Source: Nocardia sp. NRRL S-836
GTDB taxonomy: Bacteria; Actinomycetota; Actinomycetes; Mycobacteriales; Pseudonocardiaceae
NCBI RefSeq assembly: GCF_001279525.1
Contig: NZ_LGDY01000001.1
Span: 62,001 to 126,000, forward strand
Direction of reading: 5' to 3'
Length of the DNA: 64,000 bases
Shown here: positions 25,091-34,666 of the stretch, in pieces
Layout of the letters: each line of letters begins with the position of its first letter
Numbering within the stretch: position 1 is the first letter of the stretch
Translations under genes and position numbers: made by a program
The notes under the pieces: model-generated
The model's database searches: none
What the model saw: the letters and a program-made list of their open reading frames with translations, nothing else
What the model was told of the DNA's origin: nothing

Positions 25091-26548
25091 ATGAGCAGAG
25101 CCAAACCGCTGCCTGCCGACAGGTCCACAACCGGCTCTGACTTCCTCCAACTGTCCGTGGCCGACGCTCCCCACGGCGGGCGCGCGACGTGGCTGGCCGA
25201 GTAGCTGCGCCTGGCGATGGCCGACGGCCGGCTGCCCGTCGGGACCCGGCTGCCCGCGACCCGGACCCTTGCCGCCGACCTGCGGGTCTCACGCGGGGTC
25301 GTCACCGAGGCCTACCAGCGGCTCGTCGAGGACGGCCACGTCGCGGGCCGCGGCCGGGGCGGCACCGTCGTGGTCGCGGTACCGGTGGCCGCTGCGCCCG
25401 TGCGACCGGTGGCGCCGCCGTCACCGGGGGACGTGTTCGCCCGGCGGCCCGGCGACGACGTGTTCGAGGCGTTCCGGGCCGCGCGCGCCTCGATCGACCT
25501 CTCGCCCGGCGTGCCCGACCTCGCCTCGTTCCCGCGCCAGGCCTGGCTGCGCGCCGAACGCGAGGTGCTCGCCACGCTGGAACCCGCCGCGTTCGGCTAC
25601 GGCGACCCGCGCGGGGCGCTGCCGCTGCGCCAGGCCGTCGCCGCCTGGCTCGCCCGCGGCCGCGGCATCCGCGTCGCACCGGACGACGTGCTGATCACCG
25701 CCGGTGTCTCCCAGGCACTCGGCCTGCTCGCGAAGGCGTTGCTGGCCGGCGGCATCACCACCGTGGCCGTCGAGGACCCCGGCTCGCTCCGCGTGCGCCA
25801 GCACCTCGCCAACGCGGGCCTGGCCACCCCGCCGATCCCGGTCGACGACGACGGCCTGCGCGTCGACCTGCTGGAGGCCGGTGGTGCCCCGGCCGTGATG
25901 ACCACGCCCGCGCACCAGTTCCCGACCGGCGTGGTGCTCGGCCCGCAGCGCCGCCGCCGGCTGCTGCGCTGGCCGGGCCTGGTCATCGAGGACGACTACG
26001 ACGCCGAGCACCGCTACGACCGCCCGCCCGTGCCCGCGCTGCGGTCGATGCTCGACCGGGTCTGCTACGCGGGCAGCGTCTCGAAGCTGCTGGCCCCGGC
26101 GCTGCGGGTCGGCTGGCTGCTCGTGCCCGGCGAGCACCGCGACGCGATCATCGCCGCGAAACGCCTGGCCGACCTCGGCAACGCCGCCCTGCCGCAGCTC
26201 GTGCTGGCCGAGCTGATGAGCTCCGGCGAGCTGGAACGCCAGCTGCGGTTCCTGCGCCGCCGCCACGTCCACCGCCGCGACGCCATGATCGCCGCGCTGC
26301 GCGCCCACCTGCCGGGTGCGCGGGTGCACGGCGCGGCCGCGGGCCTGCACCTGACGATCACGTTCGACGCCGGGTTCTCCGACGTCGAACTCGCGGCCCG
26401 CGTGCTGGCCGGCGGGGTGAAGGTGCAGCCGCTGTCGTGGCACTGCCAGGCGGAGCACGCGCCGGGACTGGTGCTGGGCTACGCGTCGACGACACCCGGC
26501 GACATCGCGACGGCGGTCGCCGCGATCAGGCGCGCGCTGCCGGCTTGA
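25091..26548 (+). pseudogene. MocR/PdxR-type regulator with in-frame amber codon
   Basis: A GntR winged helix fused to a class I aminotransferase-like domain. From ATG 25091 the first 37 codons (starting MSRAKPLPADRS, with DFLQLSVADAPHGGRATWLAE) match the normal MocR N-terminus. TAG at 25202-25204 then breaks the frame inside the first helix of the winged helix, and the same frame continues normally for about 447 codons (GRLPVGTRLPATRTLAADLRVSRGVV; VIEDDYDAEHRYDRPP; PLP-lysine region SVSKLLAPALRVGWLL). A restart at ATG 25217 would give 443 residues without helix 1. CAG to TAG is the simplest lesion. It may be a recent pseudogene, a sequencing error or a restart product. Confidence 0.8.
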
Positions 26549-27467
26549 GCAGCGGCACGTCCCGCGACAGCAACCGGAACCCCACGCCGTAGTACAGCTC
26601 CCGTGCCGCCGGGTGCTCGTCCGCGCCCAGGCACGCCACGGTCGCGTGCACCGCTCCGGCCGCCCGCGCGAGCCGCATCCCGTGCAGCAGCACCGCCCGT
26701 GCGAGCCCCTGGCGCCGGTGGCGCGGGTGCGTCCCGACCGGTTCGAACTCGACGCTGCGGTTCACCTCGTCCAGCCACATGATCGTCGAGCACGCCATCG
26801 TCGCGTCCGGTGCCTCCACCAGAACGTGCAGGTCACCGCGGTAGGCGGGCGTTGCGCGAACGCCTTCGTAGGCCTCGAGGGAGTACGTCGACGCGGGCCA
26901 GGCGTCCACGTGCGCCCGCACCGCCGCCTCCGGACCGGCCTCGTCGGCGGTGCGGAACCGGAACCCGGCGGGCAGCACCGGTTCCGCGACGTCGGTGAGG
27001 TCGCGTTCGTTGAGCTGGGTCCAGTCGCCCAGCGCGTCCTGGTCGGTCTCGTAGCCGTGGGCCGCCCACCGCCGCAGCCCGAACTCGTCGGCCGCGCCCG
27101 GCAGCACCGTGCGGTCGACGCCCGGCGCCACCCCGTCGAACCAGTCGATCACCTCGTCGACCAGCGCGGCGTGGCCGGGGTGGACCTGGTAGGCCAGGTA
27201 GGCGTCGGTGACGTCCCTGACCGACCCGTCGCGGCGGCGGACCTGGCGGGGCAGTTGCGCCCAGCCCCACGCCACCAGGTCACCGTCCGCGCACCACAGC
27301 CGGCGGCGCCACGTGTGGCCCTGGGCGGCGTGGTCCTTGCCCCAGTTCCAGGCCAGCTCACCGTAGGAGGCGTCGCTGTTGACCAGCTCGGGGTGGGTGG
27401 CGGTGACCCGCCGGGCCAGGTCCTGCATGAGCTGGACGTCCTCGGCGGTGAGGAGATCGGTGGTCAC
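26526..27467 (-). CDS. GNAT-family acetyltransferase with two GNAT-like halves
   Basis: 313-residue protein. The C-terminal half carries a complete GNAT core, with VEFEPVGTHPRHRRQGLARAVLLHGM as the acetyl-CoA loop and ELYYGVGFRLL at the end. The N-terminal half (ELAWNWGKDHAAQ, LWCADGDLVAWGWAQLP, HPGHAALVDEVIDWF) looks like a degenerate GNAT copy. This two-domain layout occurs in several actinobacterial enzymes, including mycothiol synthase relatives, though no specific substrate can be given. GTG start. The 3' end overlaps the MocR frame by 23 bp. Confidence 0.88.
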   Translation of the reverse strand: MTTDLLTAEDVQLMQDLARRVTATHPELVNSDASYGELAWNWGKDHAAQGHTWRRRLWCADGDLVAWGWAQLPRQVRRRDGSVRDVTDAYLAYQVHPGHAALVDEVIDWFDGVAPGVDRTVLPGAADEFGLRRWAAHGYETDQDALGDWTQLNERDLTDVAEPVLPAGFRFRTADEAGPEAAVRAHVDAWPASTYSLEAYEGVRATPAYRGDLHVLVEAPDATMACSTIMWLDEVNRSVEFEPVGTHPRHRRQGLARAVLLHGMRLARAAGAVHATVACLGADEHPAARELYYGVGFRLLSRDVPLLKPAARA

Positions 27468-27509
27468 AGCGGGCCACTGTGGCAGGACGCGGACGGGGCG
27501 TCGAACCGT

Positions 27510-28283
27510 TTACGCAAGGGCTTTCGCGTACGCGGCGGGGGAGACGCCGACGGTCTGCGTGAAGTCGCGGACCAGGTGCGCTTGGTCGCTGTAGCCCAGG
27601 TCGGCCGCCAGCCGCGCCCACTCGACGTCCGTCTCGGCCCGCTCCAGCGCCTCGTGGATGCGGTAGCGCAGGATCACCCACTTCGGGCTCACCCCGACGT
27701 GGTCGGCGAACAGCCGCTGCATCGTCCGCACCGCCACGCCCGCCGCCCGCGCGAAGTCGGCGACCCGGCGGATCTCCCGGTCGTCGCGGATGCGCTGCAC
27801 CAGGTCCATCGCCAGCGTCGCCTGCGGATCGGCGACCGGCCCGAGGCCGAGCAGGAACGCGTCCAGCGCCGCCACCCGGTCGTCCTCGTCCGCCGCGTCC
27901 AGCACCGGGCCGGCGGGCACGTCCGTGAGCCGCACGCGCCGCCCGGTCCACTCCGACACCGGCTCCGCGCGGAACGGCCGGAACCCGCCCGGCCGGAACT
28001 GCACGCCCGCGACCCGCACGTGACCGTCGAGGACCTGGCGGAACAACCCGAGCCCGACCCCGGCGATCTCCGGGTGCTCGTACCCGCGCTCGAACACGAC
28101 GTTGACCGACGGGTGCGGCACGACGTGCGTGGTGTACGGCGTGTCGAGGGTGCCGTCGACCAGCCAGTAGTGCTCCAGGTACGGCCGCAGCTCCGGGGCG
28201 GGCAGGCGGCGGCGGAACCGGACGCGGGCGAAGAGCTCGCGTGCGTCGACGATTCCGCGGGTGTCGCGGCGCGGCCCGTTCAC
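27510..28283 (-). CDS. AraC-family transcriptional regulator
   Basis: 257-residue regulator. The N-terminal sensing domain (about 15-150) has HYWLVDGTL, HPSVNVVFERG and VAGVQFRPGGFRPF, the layout found upstream of HTH_18 modules. The C-terminal double helix-turn-helix (about 165-255) includes FARAAGVAVRTMQRLFADHVGVSPKWVILRYR and ADLGYSDQAHLVRDFTQTVGVSP. GTG start. Divergent from the TIGR03086 gene, its likely target, with a 65-bp gap. Confidence 0.92.
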   Translation of the reverse strand: MNGPRRDTRGIVDARELFARVRFRRRLPAPELRPYLEHYWLVDGTLDTPYTTHVVPHPSVNVVFERGYEHPEIAGVGLGLFRQVLDGHVRVAGVQFRPGGFRPFRAEPVSEWTGRRVRLTDVPAGPVLDAADEDDRVAALDAFLLGLGPVADPQATLAMDLVQRIRDDREIRRVADFARAAGVAVRTMQRLFADHVGVSPKWVILRYRIHEALERAETDVEWARLAADLGYSDQAHLVRDFTQTVGVSPAAYAKALA

Positions 28284-28348
28284 GTCCCGAATCCTAGGTG
28301 GCGCGTTTTTTCAAGCACGACGCAGCGCGAGGTCCTAGCGTCGCCACC

Positions 28349-28903
28349 ATGAAGCTCAGCGTTCTGCTCGACCGCGCACGCGACCACGCGTTGCCCGTCG
28401 TCGCCGCCATCACCGACGACGACCTGACCAAGCCCACCCCCTGCGCCGACTACGACGTGCGCGCGCTGCTGGACCACCTGCTGCACGTGGTCGTGGAGTT
28501 CCAGAAGCTCGCGGTCAAGCAGGACGCCGACTTCAGCACCACCCCGCACTACCCGGACTGGCGCGCTCAGTACCCGGCCGAGTCCGCCAAGCTCGTGGAG
28601 GCGTGGGGACGGCCCGGCGCGGACGAGGGCATCGCCGGCAACATGAACCTGCCCGCGTCCGTGGTCGGCGGGCTGGCGTTGCTCGACCTCACCATCCACG
28701 CCTCCGACCTCGCCCAGGCGACCGGGCAGCGCTTCGAGCCCGACCCGGAGGTGCTCACCGCCGTCGAGGGACTGGTCGAGCAGATGGGCCCGACCGCGCT
28801 GGAGTGGAACGTGTTCAAGGCGCCCACGCAGCCGCCCGCCGACGCGACGGCGTTCGAGCAGCTGCTGGCCAGGACCGGACGTGACCCGCGCTGGAGCGCC
28901 TGA
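28349..28903 (+). CDS. TIGR03086-type metal-binding protein (mycothiol/DinB fold)
   Basis: 184-residue four-helix-bundle protein of the mycothiol-dependent maleylpyruvate isomerase N-terminal superfamily. It has the family features PTPCADYDVRALLDHLLHV, whose His is a likely metal ligand, and LLDLTIHASDLAQATGQ with a second His/Asp. Members are predicted thiol-transferases or metal-binding enzymes; the substrate is unknown. ATG 28349 starts at the first helix. Divergent from the AraC regulator. Confidence 0.9.
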   Translation: MKLSVLLDRARDHALPVVAAITDDDLTKPTPCADYDVRALLDHLLHVVVEFQKLAVKQDADFSTTPHYPDWRAQYPAESAKLVEAWGRPGADEGIAGNMNLPASVVGGLALLDLTIHASDLAQATGQRFEPDPEVLTAVEGLVEQMGPTALEWNVFKAPTQPPADATAFEQLLARTGRDPRWSA

Positions 28904-28926
28904 CCCGTGCCGTGTTGACTGACCGC

Positions 28927-29610
28927 ATGTTGACCATCGGGATGCTCGGCGGCATGAGCTGGGAGAGCAGCGCGGAGTACTACCGGCTCGCCAACACCGC
29001 GGTCAGGGACCGCCTGGGCGGGCTGCACTCGGCCAAGGTCGTGCTGCACTCGGTGGACTTCGCCGAGATCGAACGCATGCAGGCCGAGGCCAGGTGGGAC
29101 GACGCCGCGACGGCGCTCGCGCACGCCGCGCGGCAGGTCCAGGCCGGTGGCGCGGACTTCCTGCTGATCTGCACCAACACCATGCACAAGGTGTTCGACC
29201 AGGTGCAGGCCGCCGTCGACATCCCGGTGGTCCACCTCGGCGACACCACCGCCGCGGCGATCAAGCGGGCCGGGCTCACCACGGTCGGCCTGCTGGGCAC
29301 CGGCTTCACGATGGACCAGCCGTTCTACCGCGAACGCCTGGAACGGCACGGCCTCACGGTGCTGGTGCCCTCGGCGCAGGACCGCGCGACCGTGCACCGG
29401 ATCATCTACGACGAGCTGTGCCTGGGCGTGGTGAAGGACGAGTCGCGCCGCGCCTACCAGGACGTCATCGGCCGCTTCGACGGCGCGCAGGGCGTGATCC
29501 TCGGCTGCACCGAGATCGAGCTGCTGATCAGCCAGGACGACGTGCCGCTGCCGGTGTTCCCGACGACCCGCCTGCACGTCGAGGCCGCCGTCGACCGGGC
29601 GCTGGGCTGA
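28927..29610 (+). CDS. Aspartate/glutamate racemase family protein
   Basis: 227-residue cofactor-independent racemase-type enzyme. It starts with IGMLGGMSWESSAEYYR, has the first catalytic Cys in LLICTNTMHK and the second in GVILGCTEIELLI, and GLLGTGFTMDQPFYRERL between them. Both cysteines are present, so catalysis (L/D-Asp-like interconversion) is plausible. ATG 28927 is preferred over GTG/TTG upstream since beta-strand 1 begins there. Follows the TIGR03086 gene by 23 bp and may be co-transcribed. Confidence 0.92.
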   Translation: MLTIGMLGGMSWESSAEYYRLANTAVRDRLGGLHSAKVVLHSVDFAEIERMQAEARWDDAATALAHAARQVQAGGADFLLICTNTMHKVFDQVQAAVDIPVVHLGDTTAAAIKRAGLTTVGLLGTGFTMDQPFYRERLERHGLTVLVPSAQDRATVHRIIYDELCLGVVKDESRRAYQDVIGRFDGAQGVILGCTEIELLISQDDVPLPVFPTTRLHVEAAVDRALG

Positions 29611-29720
29611 CCGCCGCTGTTTATCTGTTGATGTGACGCACGACGCAACGCGGTCACCCAGCAAGAGGTCTCCCTCACTGAGAGCAGTCTCGGCTGCACA
29701 GTGAACCAGGGGAGTTCGCG

Positions 29721-32700
29721 TTGAAACGATCACACCTCGCCGCGGGGCTCGCGGCTGCCGTGGTTGCGGCCGCGGCAGCCGCCCCGGCCACCGCGGCGCC
29801 GGCCGGGCAGCAGGTCGCCGCGGCCGGTCCGGCCACCAGGGTCACGCTCCTCACCGGCGACGAGGTCACCGTCGCGAACGGTGCCGTCCACACCCGTGCC
29901 GCCCGTGGCCGCGAGCGCGTCGGGTTCCGCGCCTTCACCGACCCGCGCGGAGACCTGCACGTCGTCCCGCTCGACGCGCAGGAGCGGATCAGCAGCGGTG
30001 AGCTCGACGCCCGGCTGTTCGACATCTCGCTGCTGGCCAGGTCCGGTTACGACGACGCGGCCGGCAAGACCATCCCGCTGATCGTGCAGGGGCAGGCGAT
30101 CAGCGCGGCGGACGCCAGGTCGTTGCCGAGCATCGGCGCGCACGCGGTCAAGGCCGACAAGAACGGCGGCTTCTGGGCCGGTGTCCGTGCGGCGGGCACC
30201 GGGAAGGTCTGGCTGGACGGCAAGGTCACCGCGAGCCTGGACCGCAGCGCCGCGCAGGTCGGCGCTCCACAGGCGTGGGCGAAGGGCTTCACCGGCAAGG
30301 ACGTCACCGTCGCGGTGCTCGACACCGGCGTCGACGAGACACACCCCGACCTCGCGGGGGCCGTGGTCGAGGCCAAGAACTTCAGCGACAGCGACACCAC
30401 CGACGACCGGCACGGTCACGGCACGCACGTCGCCTCCACCATCACCGGCGACGGCAGGTACCGGGGCATCGCACCTGACGCCAAGGTCGTCAGCGGCAAG
30501 GTGCTGGGCGACAACGGCGGCGGCCTCGAGTCGGACATCATCGCCGGCATGGAGTGGGCGGCGAGCAAGGCCAAGGTCGTCAACATGAGCCTCGGCAGCC
30601 CGTGGCCAGACGAGGGCACCGACCCGATGTCGCTGGCGCTCAACCGGATCACCCGGGACACCGGCGCGCTGTTCGTGGTCGCGGCCGGCAACTCCGGCGG
30701 CGCGATCGGCTCGCCCGGCGCCGCCGACGAGGCCCTCACCGTCGGTGCCGTGAACCGCGCCGACGAGCTCGCCGACTTCTCGTCGCGCGGCCCGCGCTGG
30801 ACGAACAACGCCATCAAGCCCGACATCACCGCACCCGGCGTCGACATCGCGGCGGCCAAGGCGAAGAACGGCCGGATCGGCACCCCGGTGGACGAGGGGC
30901 ACGTGGCGTTGTCGGGCACCTCGATGGCCACCCCGCACGTGGCCGGGGCCGCGGCGGTCCTCGCCGCGCAGCACCCGACGTGGAAGGCCGGCGACCTCAA
31001 GGCCGCGCTGATGAACTCGGCCAAGCCGAATCCCGAACTCACCGTCTACGACCAGGGCGCCGGCCGCCTCGACGTGGACAAAGCCGTGTCCGGCAGCGTG
31101 TCCACCGACGCCGGCAGCCTCTCGCTGGGCACCGCGAAGTGGCCGCACGACGACGACCAGCCGATCACCCGCAAGCTCACCTACCGCAACACCGGCACCG
31201 CGCCGGTCACGGTCGGCCTGACCGTCGCCGACGTGAAGCCCGCGGTCACCGGCCTGTTCAGCGTCTCCCCGGCCACGCTCACCATCCCGGCCGGCGGCAC
31301 CGCCGACACGACCGTCACCGCCGACACCACGGCGAACGTGCCCGACGGCCTCTACGGCGCCGCGGTCGTCTCGTCCGACGGCAGCCGGGTCGCGCTCGGC
31401 GTGGACAAGGAGGTCGAGAGCTACGACGTGAAGCTCACGTTCCTCGACCACAACGGCCTGCCCACGCCCGACTACACCTACCGGTTCGTCGACCTGGACA
31501 AGCCGATCGCCCACCTGCGGCACGACCCGTCCGGCTCGATCGTGCAGCGACTGCCGAGGGGCAGGTATTTCTTCGACTCCTCGGTCAGCACTCCCGGCGC
31601 CGGCCGCGACGACAACAGGGTCACCGTCGCGGTCGAGCCCGCGGTCGAGGTCAACGCTCACACCGAGCTCGTGGTCGACGCACGCCAGGGCAACCAGCCT
31701 GGGTTCCGCATCGACCGGGAAGCGTCGCCGGCGAGCTCCGAGATGACGTTCGCGATGAGGGCGAACTGGGGCGACACCGGGACGAGCTTGATCCTGCGCG
31801 ACTTCACCGGGATCTTCGTCCGCCCGTCCGCCTCGACATGGCCCGGGTTCGACTGGTACGCGCAGTCGGACCTGGCCAAACCGGACGGCACCGGCGGGTT
31901 CGCCGGCAGCCCGTACCAGTACCACCTGCGGATCACCGAGAACACCCGTGTGCCCGCCGACGTCCACCGGACTGTGCGAGACCGTGAGCTGGCGCGCGTG
32001 AGCTCGGTGACCCACGCGCGGGTGCCGGGCTCCATCGTCCAGCTCGGCCAGGGTGCGTCCGGCCCGGTGCCGTTGCGGGTGGAGGAGCTCTACACGCCCG
32101 GCGTGCCGTGGTTCGGCTCGCTCACCGAGTTCGCCAGGCTCGGCGAGTACCCGCCCCTGGGCGCCCAGTACAGCGGTTCGCCGCGCACCTACGAACGTGG
32201 TCGCACGGTGGTCGAGCACCGCAACAGCGCCGTCTACGGCCCTGGTCTGCCGCACGCGCCCGGTGCGGTGCGGTTCGCCAGTCGCGTGGGCGACCTGCTG
32301 CGCCTGGACACTCCGCTGCACAGCTCGGCCGGCATGGCCGGCTACGCGCCGAACACCGGCCGCACCACGGTGACGGTCGACGGCCGGGTCATCTCCGACC
32401 AGCCGGCCGCCGGGTACGCCCGCATCCAGGGCGTGCCCGCGGAGAAGCGCCGCTACCAGGTGCACACCGAGGCCGCCCGCGAAGGCCTGTCGCCGCAGGT
32501 GGCGGTCGACTGGTCGTTCACGTCCGAGCACGTGCCGGGAGAGGACTACCGGTCCATCCCACTGCTGGCCGTGCGGTTCACGCCCCTGCTCGACGACCAC
32601 AACCGGGCGCACGCCGGCCGTCCGCTCACGATCCCGGTGACCGTCGAGCGCAACGGCACCGGCGAGGTCACCGACCTCAAGGACCCGGCCGTGCAGGTGT

Positions 32701-32873
32701 CCTACGACGAGGGCACGACCTGGACACCGATGCCGCTGCGCAAGGTCCGCGGCAAGTGGCTGCTCACGCTGTGGCACCCGAAGAACGCCAAGTCCGTGTC
32801 GTTCAAGGCACGGGCGGCGGACGCGGGCGGCGAGGTGCAGCAGACGATCATCCGCGCGTACGACCTGAAGTGA
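29721..32873 (+). CDS. Large secreted subtilisin-family (S8) protease
   Basis: 1050-residue secreted serine protease. A signal peptide (about 1-26, MKRSHLAAGLAAAVVAAAAA) is followed by a propeptide region to about 190. The catalytic domain has D201 (VAVLDTGVDETHPD), H233 (HGHGTHVAS), oxyanion N324 (AAGNSGG) and S401 (LSGTSMATPHVAGA). About 600 C-terminal residues of beta-rich, Ig-like character complete it, a length typical for actinomycete extracellular S8 enzymes. The TTG start has a GGGGAG just upstream. A hairpin terminator follows at 32882. Confidence 0.95.
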   Translation: MKRSHLAAGLAAAVVAAAAAAPATAAPAGQQVAAAGPATRVTLLTGDEVTVANGAVHTRAARGRERVGFRAFTDPRGDLHVVPLDAQERISSGELDARLFDISLLARSGYDDAAGKTIPLIVQGQAISAADARSLPSIGAHAVKADKNGGFWAGVRAAGTGKVWLDGKVTASLDRSAAQVGAPQAWAKGFTGKDVTVAVLDTGVDETHPDLAGAVVEAKNFSDSDTTDDRHGHGTHVASTITGDGRYRGIAPDAKVVSGKVLGDNGGGLESDIIAGMEWAASKAKVVNMSLGSPWPDEGTDPMSLALNRITRDTGALFVVAAGNSGGAIGSPGAADEALTVGAVNRADELADFSSRGPRWTNNAIKPDITAPGVDIAAAKAKNGRIGTPVDEGHVALSGTSMATPHVAGAAAVLAAQHPTWKAGDLKAALMNSAKPNPELTVYDQGAGRLDVDKAVSGSVSTDAGSLSLGTAKWPHDDDQPITRKLTYRNTGTAPVTVGLTVADVKPAVTGLFSVSPATLTIPAGGTADTTVTADTTANVPDGLYGAAVVSSDGSRVALGVDKEVESYDVKLTFLDHNGLPTPDYTYRFVDLDKPIAHLRHDPSGSIVQRLPRGRYFFDSSVSTPGAGRDDNRVTVAVEPAVEVNAHTELVVDARQGNQPGFRIDREASPASSEMTFAMRANWGDTGTSLILRDFTGIFVRPSASTWPGFDWYAQSDLAKPDGTGGFAGSPYQYHLRITENTRVPADVHRTVRDRELARVSSVTHARVPGSIVQLGQGASGPVPLRVEELYTPGVPWFGSLTEFARLGEYPPLGAQYSGSPRTYERGRTVVEHRNSAVYGPGLPHAPGAVRFASRVGDLLRLDTPLHSSAGMAGYAPNTGRTTVTVDGRVISDQPAAGYARIQGVPAEKRRYQVHTEAAREGLSPQVAVDWSFTSEHVPGEDYRSIPLLAVRFTPLLDDHNRAHAGRPLTIPVTVERNGTGEVTDLKDPAVQVSYDEGTTWTPMPLRKVRGKWLLTLWHPKNAKSVSFKARAADAGGEVQQTIIRAYDLK

Positions 32874-32881
32874 GGTGACGA

Positions 32882-32924
32882 CCGGTCCCCGTTGCGCCGA
32901 AACCGGGTTGCGGACGGGGACCGG
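32882..32924 (+). terminator. Hairpin terminator after the S8 protease
   Basis: An 11-bp stem CCGGTCCCCGT / ACGGGGACCGG closes a 21-nt loop, starting 8 bp after the stop codon. Confidence 0.65.
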
Positions 32925-32943
32925 CGTCGCGCAGGTTGATCGC

Positions 32944-33696
32944 ATGCAGTCACGTGTCGCGCTGGTCACCGGCGCAGGATCGGGAATCGGCGCCGGAATC
33001 GCGCAGGAGCTGGCCGGGCTCGGCCACCGCGTCGCCGTGGTGGACCGCAACGCCGAGGCAGCCGGGGAGGTCGCCGGGCGCATCGGCGAGTCGGGTGGTC
33101 AGGCGGTCGCGGTGCGGTGCGACGTCAGCGACCCCGCCTCGGTGGACGCGGCGGTCGCCGAGGTGACGGCCGCGTTCGGCCCGGTCGAGATCCTGGTCAA
33201 CAACGCCGGGTTCGCCAGGGACAACCACCCGCTGGACATGCCGCTGGAGGACTGGGACGCGGTGCAGGGCACGTTGCTGCGCGGCGCGTTCCTGATGCTC
33301 AAGGCCACCGCTCCGGCGATGCGCGACGCCGGGTGGGGCCGCATCGTCAACATCTCCAGCATCTCCGCGATCGTGCAGGGCGAGCGGATCAACTACGTCG
33401 CCGCCAAGGCCGGTGTCGAGGGCCTGACCCGCGGCGCCGCGCTCGACCTGGCCCCGCACGGCATCACGGTCAACGCAGTCGGGCCGGGCACCGTGCAGAC
33501 CGGCATGACGGAGGTGAGCGCGGCCCGTGCCGGGCGGACGATGGAGGAGCACCTGGAGGTGGTGCGCAGGTCGATCCCGGTGGGACGCATCGGCACGCCG
33601 CACGACATCGCCCGCGCGGTGCTGTTCTTCGCCGCCGAGGACGCCGACTTCGTGACCGGCCAGGTCCTCTACGTCAGCGGCTACCCGCACAGCTGA
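32944..33696 (+). CDS. FabG-like short-chain dehydrogenase
   Basis: 250-residue classical SDR, NAD(P)H-dependent. It has the cofactor motif TGAGSGIGAGIA, NNAGFARDN, the catalytic Ser in VNISSISA and Tyr-x3-Lys as YVAAK. The last residues GQVLYVSGYPHS are typical of 3-oxoacyl reductase relatives. There is no acyl carrier gene nearby, so a general ketone/alcohol role is likely. ATG 32944 was preferred to the longer in-frame extension. Confidence 0.93.
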   Translation: MQSRVALVTGAGSGIGAGIAQELAGLGHRVAVVDRNAEAAGEVAGRIGESGGQAVAVRCDVSDPASVDAAVAEVTAAFGPVEILVNNAGFARDNHPLDMPLEDWDAVQGTLLRGAFLMLKATAPAMRDAGWGRIVNISSISAIVQGERINYVAAKAGVEGLTRGAALDLAPHGITVNAVGPGTVQTGMTEVSAARAGRTMEEHLEVVRRSIPVGRIGTPHDIARAVLFFAAEDADFVTGQVLYVSGYPHS

Positions 33697-33702
33697 GCCG
33701 GT

Positions 33703-33727
33703 GGGCCGGGCCCGCGTGGCCCGGCCC
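33703..33727. terminator. Bidirectional terminator between convergent genes
   Basis: A 10-bp GC stem GGGCCGGGCC / GGCCCGGCCC with loop CGCGT lies in the 40-bp gap between the SDR stop and the YCII gene stop on the other strand. Confidence 0.7.
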
Positions 33728-33736
33728 CATCCCGCT

Positions 33737-34156
33737 CTACCGGTACGGCGCCAGGGTCTCCTGGTCGACGTCGGGTGCGCCCAGGACCGGGTGCACCTCG
33801 ATCGGCTGGTTGAGGATCTTCCCGCCGGGGCCGGGGCAGGCCGAGGCCTTCTGGCAGATCTCCAGCAGTCGTTCGCGGCTGTCGACGTCGACCAGCCAGT
33901 AGCCGGCGATGACCTCCTTGGACTCCGCGAACGGCCCGTCGACCACGTTCGGCACGCCGTCCTCGCCGCCGCGCACCACGAACGCCCGCGCGGGACCGCT
34001 CAGGCCCTCCGCGTGCAGCAGCTCACCGGTGGCACTGAGCTCGGCGTTGAGGTCGCGCATGTAGGTGACCATGCGGTGCATGTCCTCGTCGTTCCACGCC
34101 GCGAGCCCCTCCCAGTCCTCCTGGTTGCCGCCGTAGCTGACCAGCATGTACTTCAC
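33737..34156 (-). CDS. YCII-family protein (PhnB/DGPF type)
   Basis: 139-residue protein of the YCII family with KYMLVSYGGNQEDWEG at the start, ELLHAEGL, the VVDGPFAESKEVIAGYWLVDVDS motif carrying the DGPF element, and a C-terminal Pro-rich strand. The fold is dimeric ferredoxin-like and may be enzymatic, with a conserved His/Asp pair in some members. GTG start overlaps the VOC stop as GTGA, so the two are co-translated. Confidence 0.9.
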   Translation of the reverse strand: MKYMLVSYGGNQEDWEGLAAWNDEDMHRMVTYMRDLNAELSATGELLHAEGLSGPARAFVVRGGEDGVPNVVDGPFAESKEVIAGYWLVDVDSRERLLEICQKASACPGPGGKILNQPIEVHPVLGAPDVDQETLAPYR

Positions 34157-34551
34157 TTCCACTCCCCACCGGTAGCGCGGGCCCTGATCTCCTGCACGGC
34201 CCAGCTGTTGCCGTCCGGGTCGTCGAAGAACACGAACGACCCGCCGTCCCGCTCGCTCATCCGCACGATCTCGCTGACCTCGACACCGCGTTCCACGAGC
34301 TGTGCGCGTGCTTTCTCCAGGTCGGACACGACGAGCTGCACGCCCTTGAGCGAGCCGGGCTCGCCCTTCACGATCCCCTTGCCGATCACGATCGAGCACC
34401 CGGAACCGGGTGGCGTGAACTGCATGATCCGGCTGTCCTCGCTGAAGCTCGTGTCGTGGTCGACGTGGAAACCGAGCTGCTCCGAGTAGAAGTGCTTCGC
34501 CCGGTCCAGGTCCGACACCGGTACGACGACGACTTCCAGGGTCCAGTCCAT
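34153..34551 (-). CDS. VOC (glyoxalase/dioxygenase superfamily) protein
   Basis: 132-residue vicinal-oxygen-chelate protein. It begins WTLEVVVVPVSDLDRAKHFYSEQLGFHVDHD, has GVQLVVSDLEKARAQLVERGVEV and ends SFVFFDDPDGNSWAVQEI, the standard two beta-alpha-beta-beta-beta repeats. Such proteins include resistance proteins, dioxygenases and isomerases; metal ligands are incomplete, so binding rather than catalysis is possible. ATG 34551 follows GGAAG; an in-frame upstream extension is rejected. Confidence 0.92.
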   Translation of the reverse strand: MDWTLEVVVVPVSDLDRAKHFYSEQLGFHVDHDTSFSEDSRIMQFTPPGSGCSIVIGKGIVKGEPGSLKGVQLVVSDLEKARAQLVERGVEVSEIVRMSERDGGSFVFFDDPDGNSWAVQEIRARATGGEWK

Positions 34552-34666
34552 CTCTGTGCTTCCTCTCCGCGGCTGGCGTTGACACCCGTGCGTCGAAGCG
34601 CTCACGATCTTTTCGACACGGGGTCGCGGCCCACATACCGAGCGCCCACTGCTGCGGTCGTGGTCC

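Noticed and set aside
29730..33083. 1117-codon open frame on the minus strand
   Set aside because: Exact antisense of the secreted S8 protease; composition is that of a shadow frame.
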